From: Actinomyces sp. ZJ308
GTDB lineage: Bacteria; Actinomycetota; Actinomycetes; Actinomycetales; Actinomycetaceae
Assembly (NCBI RefSeq): GCF_011752065.1
Contig: NZ_JAAIJY010000006.1
Span: 62,001-126,000, forward strand
Direction of reading: 5' to 3'
Length of the DNA stretch: 64,000 bases
The translations under genes and the position numbers were made by a program. The stretch's first letter is position 1, and the number at the start of each line of letters is the position of its first letter. The notes beneath the pieces were generated by a model. That model searched no databases. It was not told where the DNA came from and saw nothing but the letters and a program-made list of their open reading frames with translations. This document shows positions 57,356 to 64,000 of the stretch, piece after piece.

Positions 57356-58222
57356 TCAGCGCGCGGCCATGACGGTCTGGGTGGCCGTCTGGGTGCTGGA
57401 CTGGGCGGCGGACGGTGCTGTCTGCGGTGCGGAGCGGGTGACGTACTGGGCGGCCGGCCTGATGGTGATGGGCTGGGTGTCGGTCCGGCTCGTGCGGGTA
57501 TCGGGCTGCACGGTGCTCAGGGGGGTACCGGTCCAGGACTGCCCGGGTGAGACGGCGGGCGCACCGGCGGGCGCACCGGACGGCGCAGTGATCGGCGCAG
57601 TGATCGGCTCCGGGGCGGGGGCGACGTCGTCGGACATCTCGGAGAGCTCGGGCTCCAGCTCGGCGGGAGTCTGGCGAGGCACCCGGAAGCGGACGTCGAC
57701 GATGGTGGTGTCGTTGACCAGGTCGAGGCGCTGGACCTCCACCGAGCGGACCTGCCCGCCCAGGGTGCGCTCCAGGTGGGCGATGAGGGCGGTCTCGTCG
57801 GTGATGGCGTGGTCGAGCACGATCACCTGATGGCGGTTGCGGCGCATGAGTGCGGGGTGGTCGCCGATCCACAGGGCGGCGACCACGGTGCCCATGAGGG
57901 CGGCCACCATCCCGATCGGCGCGGTCTGGATCCCGCCGAGCAGGCCCAGGGCCAGGGCCGCGAAGAAGTAGGCGACCTCGTGCTGGGCCAGCTCGGTCGA
58001 GCGCAGGCGGATGATGGACAGGACGCCGAAGAGTCCCAGGCCCAGGCCGGCCGCGACGCTCGCGGTCGACAGCAGCAGGGTGACGGCCAGGACGCCCACG
58101 TTGACGCCGATGTAGGCGGCCATGAGGTCCTTGCGGGCGTGGCGTGGGGCGTAGAGGGCCCCGACCAGGACGGTGAGGGCGATCAGGTCGGCGGCGATGT
58201 AGGTCAGGGTGGTCAGGCTCAT
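57356..58222 (-). CDS. DUF4956 membrane protein (copy 2)
   Basis: A protein of 288 residues. About four transmembrane segments lie in the first 125 residues (TLTYIAADLIALTVLVGALY, DLMAAYIGVNVGVLAVTLLL, VAAGLGLGLFGVLSIIRLRS and VAYFFAALALGLLGG). A cytosolic alpha/beta domain to about 195 (DHAITDETALIAHLERTLGG, TTIVDVRFRVPR) follows, then a Pro/Ala/Thr tail of 90 residues. DUF4956 genes travel with VTC-domain genes in bacteria; the protein may export, anchor or steer the VTC product. SIIRLRS is identical in character to copy 1. Confidence 0.82.
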   Translation of the reverse strand: MSLTTLTYIAADLIALTVLVGALYAPRHARKDLMAAYIGVNVGVLAVTLLLSTASVAAGLGLGLFGVLSIIRLRSTELAQHEVAYFFAALALGLLGGIQTAPIGMVAALMGTVVAALWIGDHPALMRRNRHQVIVLDHAITDETALIAHLERTLGGQVRSVEVQRLDLVNDTTIVDVRFRVPRQTPAELEPELSEMSDDVAPAPEPITAPITAPSGAPAGAPAVSPGQSWTGTPLSTVQPDTRTSRTDTQPITIRPAAQYVTRSAPQTAPSAAQSSTQTATQTVMAAR

Positions 58223-58425
58223 CGGGAGGCTCCTGTCGGGATCATTCGGACCGGTGCCGGGGCCTGTCGGGGTGGGCGCCTCAAGGTCGAGCGTGTGCTC
58301 GGGGCGCGCCGCGGCGGCGTGACTCCGTCCGGTGAATAGCAGTCAACGGGCGCATTCCATGAGCGGGCTGTGAATGGGTCATGGGGGAGGCATGACTTGT
58401 TCCGTCGCCGGTGTGAAGCAGCGAA

Positions 58426-58470
58426 CAGCGCCTCCGGGGCGGGCGGTGCCCGTTAGTCCCGGAGGCGCTG
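58426..58470 (-). terminator. Hairpin between the two DUF4956/VTC modules
   Basis: A perfect 13-bp stem CAGCGCCTCCGGG / CCCGGAGGCGCTG with a 19-base loop that can form an inner CGGG/CCCG pair. It lies 39 bases after the VTC-1 stop. It may end the first module or act as an attenuator before the second. Confidence 0.65.
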
Positions 58471-58508
58471 GTGATGAGGTGGGGTGCGGCCGAACAGACG
58501 CGGCCGGA

Positions 58509-59330
58509 TCAGGCTGCTAGCTGGCGCAGCGGGGCCTGACGCTTGTAGCGGCCCAGGTCGCGGTTGATGGTGCGGTGCCAGCGGTTGGTGGGCAGGTTGG
58601 CGTACAGCAGCGCCATCCCGGTGGCGTACTTCGAGATGCGCGCCGGCCGGTGGCCCCGGTTCCACAGGAGCCGGTCGGTGGGGGAGGCGGTGGACGGGTT
58701 CTTCGTCTCGACGACGTTGAGGTGGCCCACCGAGACGCCTTGCTTCAGACGGCGCCCGTCGGGGTCGAACAGGTCCCAGGTGAGCTCGGTGTCGAAGGTG
58801 GCGCGGGCCTCGTCGTGGGGCAGGTGCAGGGTGGTGCGGCTGTAGGTGGAGTCCATGACCGGGACGAGGGCCTCGGCGATGGTGCGCGCCTCGTCCGAGG
58901 AGCAGGTGGAGGACTCCACCAGGCGCTCGATGACGAACAGGCGTCCGTCGGGTGTGATGCGGTCGGCGTCGTCGGGGTCGTACTTGAAGCGGTCCTTGAC
59001 GGTGGACTCGCGTGAGCCGTTGGTCTTGACCTCCAGGAAGCACAGGCCGGAGTCCAGGTAGGTGCGGGTGCGGATCTTGTAGCGCCGACGGCGCTTGTGG
59101 GCGGCAAGGAAGTAGGCGTCCAGGCCGGGGGTGTCGAAGTAGGTCGAGGCGTAGCGGAAGTGGCGCAGGCCGTCGATCTGGAGGACCTGCGCTCGCGGAG
59201 CGAGGTAGTCGACGACGTCCTGGGTGTCGCCAGGGGGCACCAGGTACTTACGGTCCATGCGGGTCAGGAGGCTCGCCTCGGAGTTGAGCTCGGCGAGGGT
59301 GATCGTGTCGATGCCTTCGGTATTCGGCAC
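58509..59330 (-). CDS. VTC-domain protein, polyphosphate-polymerase-like (copy 1)
   Basis: A protein of 273 residues, a compact VTC domain. Lys28 in RMDRKYLVP, YFDT at 64-67, Arg87, Arg89 and Tyr91 in IRTRTYLDSG, Glu100 and Lys102 in FLEVKTNG, and later VVETKN and RISKYATGM mirror copy 2 and the yeast Vtc4 catalytic ring. The two copies are clearly paralogous but diverged throughout. It follows DUF4956 copy 1 by 136 bases. Substrate and product in bacteria are not settled; polyphosphate is the leading idea. Confidence 0.83.
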   Translation of the reverse strand: MPNTEGIDTITLAELNSEASLLTRMDRKYLVPPGDTQDVVDYLAPRAQVLQIDGLRHFRYASTYFDTPGLDAYFLAAHKRRRRYKIRTRTYLDSGLCFLEVKTNGSRESTVKDRFKYDPDDADRITPDGRLFVIERLVESSTCSSDEARTIAEALVPVMDSTYSRTTLHLPHDEARATFDTELTWDLFDPDGRRLKQGVSVGHLNVVETKNPSTASPTDRLLWNRGHRPARISKYATGMALLYANLPTNRWHRTINRDLGRYKRQAPLRQLAA

Positions 59331-59466
59331 GGTGCGGTCCTTTCCGGGATCGGGAGTCTCGGGGTGGGGCGGTCGGTCGGTGCGGGTCGGTGGTGAGGTA
59401 GCGGTGAGGTAGTGATGAGCGGGTCGTGTTGGCGTCGTCGGTGTGGTCGTGCGGTCGGCCCGCTGG

Positions 59467-60345
59467 TCAGTTGTAGCGGGGATGCACCACGGGCGGCGGC
59501 GGGGCGCTCGACTGAGTGTGCTGCTGGGAGACGTGCTGCTGCCGGTTGCCGACGATCCAGTCGTAGCGGGGCGGGGCGGTGGCCGCCGACGCGGCGCTGT
59601 CGTGCGAGGGGGCCTCGGGCCAGACCTGCTGCCCGGTGGGCTGGATCTGGGCGGGAGCCTGCGGCGGAACCTCCTGGACCGGGTAAGGGCCCCGCGGTGC
59701 GACCTCCTGACGCGGCTGCGAGCTCTGCGATGCGCCGGCGGCCTCCGGTTGAGTGGTCGGCTGCGCTGCGCGGGGCCGACGACCCAGGCGGTAGTGCACC
59801 TCGACGATGGTGGTGTCGTTGACCAGGTCCAGGCTCTTGAGGTCGACGCTGCGCACCTGGGCGCCGAGCAGGTCCTCGAGCTCGGTGATGAGCTCGTTCT
59901 CGTCGCTGATGGCCCGGTCGAGGGTGACGGTCTGATTGCGGTTGTTGCGCACGAGCCCGGGGTGGTCGCCGACCCACAGGGAACCGAGGATGAGGACCAT
60001 GAGGATGGCCACGATGATGAGGTGGCTCTTGATGCCGCCGAGCAGACCGAGGGCCAGGGCCGCGAAGAAGTAGGCCACCTCGCCCTGGGCCAAGGAGGAG
60101 GAGCGCAGGCGGATGATGGATAGGACGCCGAAGAGCCCCAGGCCCAGGCCGGCGCCGACGTTGTTACTCGTTGACAGCAGCAGGGTGACGGCCAGGACGC
60201 CCACGTTGACGCCGATGTAGGCGGCCACGAGGTCGCGACGCCCGTGGCGCGGGATGTAGAGCGCTCCGACCAGCAGGGCGATGGCCACCAGGTCGGCGCC
60301 GATATAGGCCAGCGTCAGGGGAAGTTCTTGCATCAGCTGCTGCAT
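59467..60345 (-). CDS. DUF4956 membrane protein (copy 1)
   Basis: ATG 60345 (AAGGAC upstream) gives 292 residues; a second ATG is at 60333. The membrane part matches copy 2 closely (ADLVAIALLVGALYIPRHGR, YIGVNVGVLAVTLLLSTSNN, GLGLFGVLSIIRLRSS), as does the soluble part (VDLKSLDLVNDTTIVEVHYR). The tail differs: here Pro/Gln-rich (EVPPQAPAQIQPTGQQVWPE) rather than Thr-rich. It is the first gene of the five-gene cluster and lies next to an AT-rich promoter region with direct repeats. Confidence 0.83.
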   Translation of the reverse strand: MQQLMQELPLTLAYIGADLVAIALLVGALYIPRHGRRDLVAAYIGVNVGVLAVTLLLSTSNNVGAGLGLGLFGVLSIIRLRSSSLAQGEVAYFFAALALGLLGGIKSHLIIVAILMVLILGSLWVGDHPGLVRNNRNQTVTLDRAISDENELITELEDLLGAQVRSVDLKSLDLVNDTTIVEVHYRLGRRPRAAQPTTQPEAAGASQSSQPRQEVAPRGPYPVQEVPPQAPAQIQPTGQQVWPEAPSHDSAASAATAPPRYDWIVGNRQQHVSQQHTQSSAPPPPVVHPRYN

Positions 60346-60393
60346 GCTGAGTCCTTGAGAGTCTTTGGGGAAGGAGGTGGGTCGGGAACCGGA

Positions 60394-60415
60394 TTATTAC
60401 GATACAGTAACGATA
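60394..60415 (-). promoter_or_regulatory. 11-bp direct repeat in AT-rich leader of the VTC cluster
   Basis: ACGATA recurs at 60399-60404 and 60410-60415, exactly 11 bases apart, inside an AT-rich patch 50-70 bases before the DUF4956-1 start. An 11-bp direct-repeat format is used by PhoP-type response regulators in actinobacteria, but the word itself is not a PHO-box consensus known to me. Confidence 0.4.
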
Positions 60416-60868
60416 AATCGACCTATGCAAATAATGCTAGAGCAGGGGCCTCTCGCCAGGTGTGAGACTGCGTACCCTCGGTGCTCTTGTCGGGCTCTTC
60501 CGTCCCGTGGTGGGACGTGGGCCGTGGGTGGCCACCGGAACAATCACCTTCAACTACCTCGTGAGGTCCGGCTGTTTTCTGACTGTTTGCTGAGTGCTGC
60601 GACACGCCGAGAGCGCGCGTGTTCGGAGGCGAATTTTTCATCTTCGTCCCCAGGGCTGGGGGTAGAGCGTCGGCAACCGCCGGTCCCCCCTGTGGTTAAG
60701 GGGGTCGAATAGATGTCACACCCGTGTAAGACCATCGTTCTGCGGATCGTGGAGTCGGACTCGGGTGTCGCCCCCGGGATGGCCGCCGGAGCGTCTCCAC
60801 CAGCCGTCCACAGCCTGGCGAGCGTTTTCCACAGAAGGGAGGGGTGGTGTGCACAGGGCCACGTCAGA
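60416..60868. other. Intergenic region between the VTC cluster and nrdH
   Basis: No gene is supported. DnaA-box-like words occur at 60825-60833 (TTTTCCACA) and near 60803 (CCGTCCACA). The stretch separates two divergent transcripts and should contain both promoters; only the nrd side has a clear motif. Confidence 0.35.
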
Positions 60869-60916
60869 CACAGCATCTTGGGGTGGTGGACCAGCCCCAC
60901 CCCAAGGGGTAGTGTC
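60869..60916 (+). promoter_or_regulatory. Two candidate NrdR boxes upstream of nrdH
   Basis: ACACAGCATCTTGGGG (60869-60884) and CCCCAAGGGGTAGTGT (60901-60916) are 16-base elements with starts 32 bases apart, three helical turns, as for paired NrdR boxes. They also form an inverted pair, CTTGGGGTGG with CCACCCCAAG. Each carries only half of the usual ACAC...GTGT consensus, so the call is inferred from spacing and from the nrd genes downstream. Confidence 0.55.
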
Positions 60917-61034
60917 TTACTCCGCGGGGCCGTTCTGGCCTCCCGTGAATGACAAGCGTGTGGTGCCGCCGGCGCAGTCCCTGCCCAGGGACGGGCCGCA
61001 GTCACCGCCACCGGACCCTGAGGAAGAGACGGCC

Positions 61035-61280
61035 ATGGCGATCACCATCTACAGCAAGCCCAACTGCGTCCAGTGCACGGCCACCTACCGCGCCATGGAC
61101 AAGGCCGGTCTGTCCTACGAGACGGTGGACATTTCCCTGGATGCTCAGGCTCTCGAGCAGGTCAAGTCGCTGGGCTACGCCCAGGCTCCCGTCGTCGTCG
61201 CCGGAGAGGACCACTGGTCCGGCTTCCGTCCGGACAAGATCAAGACCCTCGCCCTGGCCGTCGAGTCCGTCGCGGTCTGA
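61035..61280 (+). CDS. nrdH: Glutaredoxin-like protein NrdH
   Basis: ATG 61035 gives 81 residues, the NrdH length. The redox motif CVQC is at 11-14, and the C-terminal WSGFRPDKI is the NrdH hallmark (WSGFRPD). It passes electrons from thioredoxin reductase to the class Ib ribonucleotide reductase. An open frame continues upstream without homology. It is the first gene of nrdH-nrdI-nrdE. Confidence 0.96.
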   Translation: MAITIYSKPNCVQCTATYRAMDKAGLSYETVDISLDAQALEQVKSLGYAQAPVVVAGEDHWSGFRPDKIKTLALAVESVAV

Positions 61281-61297
61281 AGACCCCGGGGCGCGCC

Positions 61298-61708
61298 GTG
61301 AGCAGCAGGCCCCTGCTGGTCTACTTCTCCTCCACCTCGGAGAACACGCACCGGTTCGTGGGCAAGCTCGGCTTCCCGACGGCGCGCATCCCCCTGCGGC
61401 GTACGGATCCGCCGCTGACTGTGGATGAGGAGTACGTCCTGGTCGTACCCACCTACGGCGGCGGATCCGTCAAGGGGGCGGTGCCCAAGCAGGTCATCGC
61501 CTTCCTCAACAACCCGGACAACCGGGCCCTGTGCCGGGGCGTCATCGCCTCGGGCAACACCAACTTCGGCCAGGCCTACTGCCTGGCGGGTGACATCATC
61601 GCCAGCAAGCTGGGGGTGCCGTTCCTGTACCGCTACGAGCTGCTCGGCACCCCCACGGACGTCGCACGCGTCAAAGAAGGATTGGAAGACTTTTGGCAGA
61701 CACGCTGA
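61298..61708 (+). CDS. nrdI: Flavodoxin-like protein NrdI
   Basis: GTG 61298 gives 136 residues. FMN-binding loops are seen as [21 protein letters not shown] and [14 protein letters not shown]. NrdI reduces oxygen to the oxidant that assembles the Mn(III)2-tyrosyl radical of NrdF. It starts 17 bases after nrdH and overlaps nrdE by 16 bases. Ribosome binding sequence before the GTG is weak, so translation is probably coupled to nrdH. Confidence 0.94.
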   Translation: MSSRPLLVYFSSTSENTHRFVGKLGFPTARIPLRRTDPPLTVDEEYVLVVPTYGGGSVKGAVPKQVIAFLNNPDNRALCRGVIASGNTNFGQAYCLAGDIIASKLGVPFLYRYELLGTPTDVARVKEGLEDFWQTR

Positions 61709-63849
61709 CGGACATCGGCTCAGAGACCGTGTCCTCCCCGGATCTGGACTACCACGCGCTCAACGCGAAGCTGAACCTCTACGACGCGAACGGCAGGATC
61801 CAGTTCGACGCCGACCATGAGGCGGCCCGGCAGTACTTCCTGCAGCACGTCAACCAGAACACGGTGTTCTTCCATGACCTGGAGGAGAAGCTCGAGTACC
61901 TGGTCGAGGAGGGCTACTACGAGGGCCACATCCTGGACAAGTACTCCCCGGAGTTCGTCAAGGACGCCTTCAAGGCCGCCTACGCCCACAAGTTCCGCTT
62001 CGAGACCTTCCTGGGCGCCTTCAAGTACTACACGTCCTACACGCTCAAGACCTTCGACGGGAAGCGCTACCTGGAGCGCTTCGAGGACCGCGTCACCATG
62101 GTGGCCCTCACCCTGGCCGACGGCGACGAGCAGCTGGCCCTCGACCTCATCGACGAGATGATGTCCGGCCGCTTCCAGCCGGCCACCCCCACCTTCCTCA
62201 ACGAGGGCAAGGCTCAGCGCGGCGAACCCGTGTCCTGCTTCCTGGTGCGCATCGAGGACAACATGGAGTCGATCGCCCGCGGTATCAACTCCGCCCTCCA
62301 GCTGTCCAAGCGCGGCGGGGGAGTGGCCCTGCTGCTGAGCAACCTGCGTGAGATGGGCGCTCCCATCAAGCGCATCGAGAACCAGTCCAGCGGCGTCATC
62401 CCCGTCATGAAGCTGTTGGAGGACTCCTTCTCCTATGCCAACCAGCTGGGGGCCCGCCAGGGCGCCGGGGCCGTGTACCTGCATGCCCACCACCCCGACA
62501 TCATGCGGTTCCTGGACACCAAGCGGGAGAACGCCGACGAGAAGATCCGCATCAAGACCCTCTCCCTGGGCGTCGTCATCCCGGACATCACCTTCGAGCT
62601 GGCCCGCAAGAACGAGGACATGTACCTCTTCAGCCCCTACGACGTCGAGCGCGTCTACGGCATGCCCTTCGCGGACGTCAACGTCACGGAGAAGTACCAC
62701 GAGATGGTGGATGACGGGCGCATCAAGAAGAAGAAGATCAACGCCCGCACCTTCTTCCAGACCCTGGCCGAGATCCAGTTCGAGTCCGGCTACCCGTACG
62801 TCATGTTCGAGGACACGGTCAACAGGGCCAACCCCATCAAGGGCAAGGTCGTCATGTCCAACCTGTGCTCCGAGATCCTCCAGGTCTCCGAGCCCAGCGA
62901 GCTCAACGAGGACCTCACCTTCGCCCACGTGGGCAAGGACATCTCCTGCAACCTGGGCAGCCTCAATATCGCCAAGACGATGGACTCCCCGGACTTCGCC
63001 CGCACGATCCGCACCGCGGTGCGCGGCCTGACGGCCGTCAGCGACCAGACCCACCTGCCCAGCGTGCCCTCCATCGACCGGGGCAACCACGAGTCGCACG
63101 CCATCGGCCTGGGGCAGATGAACCTCCACGGCTTCCTGGCGCGCGAGCGCATCCACTACGGCTCCGAGGAAGGCCTGGACTTCACCAACGTCTACTTCGC
63201 CAGCGTCCTGTTCGCCGCCCTGACGGCGTCGAACGAGATGGCCGTGGAGCGCGGGGAGAGCTTCGTGGGCTTCGAGGACTCGACCTACGCCAGCGGCGAG
63301 TTCTTCGAGAAGTACGTGACCCAGGACTTCGTGCCGGTCACCGAGCGCGTCAAGGAGATCTTTGAGGCCTCCAGCGTGGACGTGCCCACACGTGAGGACT
63401 GGGCCGCTCTGGCCGCCAAGGTCAAGGAGGGCGGCCTGTACAACCGCAACCTGCAGGCCGTGCCGCCCACCGGCTCGATCTCCTACATCAACAACTCCAC
63501 CTCCTCGATCCACCCGATCGTGGCCAAGGTGGAGATTCGCAAGGAGGGCAAGATCGGCCGCGTCTACTACCCGGCGCCCTTCATGACGAATGACAACCTC
63601 GAGTACTACCAGGACGCCTACGAGATCGGCCCCGAGAAGATCATCGACACCTACGCCGCGGCCACCCAGCACGTGGACCAGGGCCTGAGCCTCACGCTGT
63701 TCTTCCCGGACACGGCCACCACCCGTGACGTCAACCGCGCCCAGATCTACGCGTGGCGCAAGGGCATCAAGACCCTCTACTACATTCGCCTGCGCCAGGC
63801 GGCCCTGACCGGCACCGAGGTCGAGGGCTGCGTGTCCTGCATGCTGTGA
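61693..63849 (+). CDS. nrdE: Class Ib ribonucleoside-diphosphate reductase alpha subunit
   Basis: The TTG start at 61693 gives 718 residues and overlaps nrdI by 16 bases; GAAGGA precedes it. NrdE reduces ribonucleotides to deoxyribonucleotides with Nrd[21 protein letters not shown] holds the first active-site Cys, and NLCSEILQ the radical Cys region; the C-terminal redox pair is C713 and C716 in CVSCML. The N-terminal ATP cone is absent, as expected for class Ib. nrdF is not in the window and may lie to the right. Confidence 0.96.
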   Translation: MADTLTDIGSETVSSPDLDYHALNAKLNLYDANGRIQFDADHEAARQYFLQHVNQNTVFFHDLEEKLEYLVEEGYYEGHILDKYSPEFVKDAFKAAYAHKFRFETFLGAFKYYTSYTLKTFDGKRYLERFEDRVTMVALTLADGDEQLALDLIDEMMSGRFQPATPTFLNEGKAQRGEPVSCFLVRIEDNMESIARGINSALQLSKRGGGVALLLSNLREMGAPIKRIENQSSGVIPVMKLLEDSFSYANQLGARQGAGAVYLHAHHPDIMRFLDTKRENADEKIRIKTLSLGVVIPDITFELARKNEDMYLFSPYDVERVYGMPFADVNVTEKYHEMVDDGRIKKKKINARTFFQTLAEIQFESGYPYVMFEDTVNRANPIKGKVVMSNLCSEILQVSEPSELNEDLTFAHVGKDISCNLGSLNIAKTMDSPDFARTIRTAVRGLTAVSDQTHLPSVPSIDRGNHESHAIGLGQMNLHGFLARERIHYGSEEGLDFTNVYFASVLFAALTASNEMAVERGESFVGFEDSTYASGEFFEKYVTQDFVPVTERVKEIFEASSVDVPTREDWAALAAKVKEGGLYNRNLQAVPPTGSISYINNSTSSIHPIVAKVEIRKEGKIGRVYYPAPFMTNDNLEYYQDAYEIGPEKIIDTYAAATQHVDQGLSLTLFFPDTATTRDVNRAQIYAWRKGIKTLYYIRLRQAALTGTEVEGCVSCML

Positions 63850-63893
63850 ACCGGTCGTCGTCGGCCATCTGCCGTTGACCGATGTCACCGATA

Positions 63894-63929
63894 CCGGGGC
63901 CGGAAGGACGTGATTCCTTCCGGCCCCGG
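63894..63929 (+). terminator. Strong hairpin after nrdE
   Basis: A perfect 15-bp stem CCGGGGCCGGAAGGA / TCCTTCCGGCCCCGG with loop CGTGAT, 45 bases after the nrdE stop and without a T tail. It suggests that nrdHIE is transcribed apart from any nrdF further right. The remaining 71 bases to the window edge show no gene. Confidence 0.82.
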
Positions 63930-64000
63930 CGTCGTGCCGGATAGGGAGCTGTCCTTGCCAACCGTCTCTCATGGTGCGCGAAACCCGGCTCGCCCACCGT

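Noticed and set aside
61720-63972. Minus-strand open frame of 750 codons opposite nrdE
   Set aside because: Shadow of nrdE; Gly/Val/His-rich product without motifs.
63767-63997. Minus-strand open frame at the right edge
   Set aside because: It overlaps the nrdE end and its terminator, and the product is Arg/Pro/Gly-rich noise.

Overview
The window is a high-GC actinobacterial chromosome segment around the replication origin. Gene order on the left (parA, rsmG, jag, yidC, yidD, rnpA, rpmH on the minus strand; dnaA, dnaN, recF, dciA, gyrB, gyrA on the plus strand) is the conserved oriC neighbourhood. A class E sortase followed by a SafA-like small protein, an LPXTG-type adhesin with CshA-like and SpaA-like parts, and a probable PPi-type PEP carboxykinase next to a Dcu carrier point to an oral Actinomyces (A. 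oris / A. naeslundii group). That species call is inference from gene content; no rRNA gene is present.

Layout. 1-3706: origin-left operon. 3707-4313: DnaA-box-rich region, the best oriC candidate. 4314-15713: replication and topology genes, a DUF3566 membrane protein, tRNA-Ile, a DLW-39-type microprotein and tRNA-Ala. 15812-18655: small membrane proteins and XRE, MarR and quinone-oxidoreductase-type genes with visible operators. 18737-26717: cell-wall adhesin, metal-chelation-like protein, aldo/keto reductase, cyclophilin, rhomboid protease and CrgA. 26912-27843: sortase and its small partner. 27960-36160: P-type ATPase, PEP carboxykinase and C4-dicarboxylate carrier. 36683-45020: PBP1, rpsF-ssb-rpsR-rplI, MATE exporter and dnaB, an order resembling the mycobacterial ponA1-to-dnaB block. 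45011-49804: PadR-controlled ABC exporter, thiD, and an HxlR regulator divergent from an oxidoreductase.

50110-60345 is the accessory part. It holds an amylosucrase-like protein whose expected nucleophile Asp is Gly, a 3' remnant of an L-serine ammonia-lyase gene, an AT-rich foreign-looking gene for a four-helix membrane protein with a large soluble domain, and a five-gene minus-strand cluster with two copies of a DUF4956 membrane protein plus VTC-domain (polyphosphate-polymerase-like) protein and a carbohydrate-binding lipoprotein. 61035-63849 is the class Ib ribonucleotide reductase operon nrdH-nrdI-nrdE, preceded by two candidate NrdR boxes 32 bp apart.

How the parts may fit: PPi-PEPCK and Dcu suit a CO2-fixing succinate fermentation, and the VTC/DUF4956 cluster may add polyphosphate to a phosphate- and PPi-centred energy economy. 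The least described items are the AT-rich membrane protein, the duplicated VTC/DUF4956 module, the nucleophile-less amylosucrase homologue, and a dispersed intergenic palindrome family built on GGGGACAGAA.
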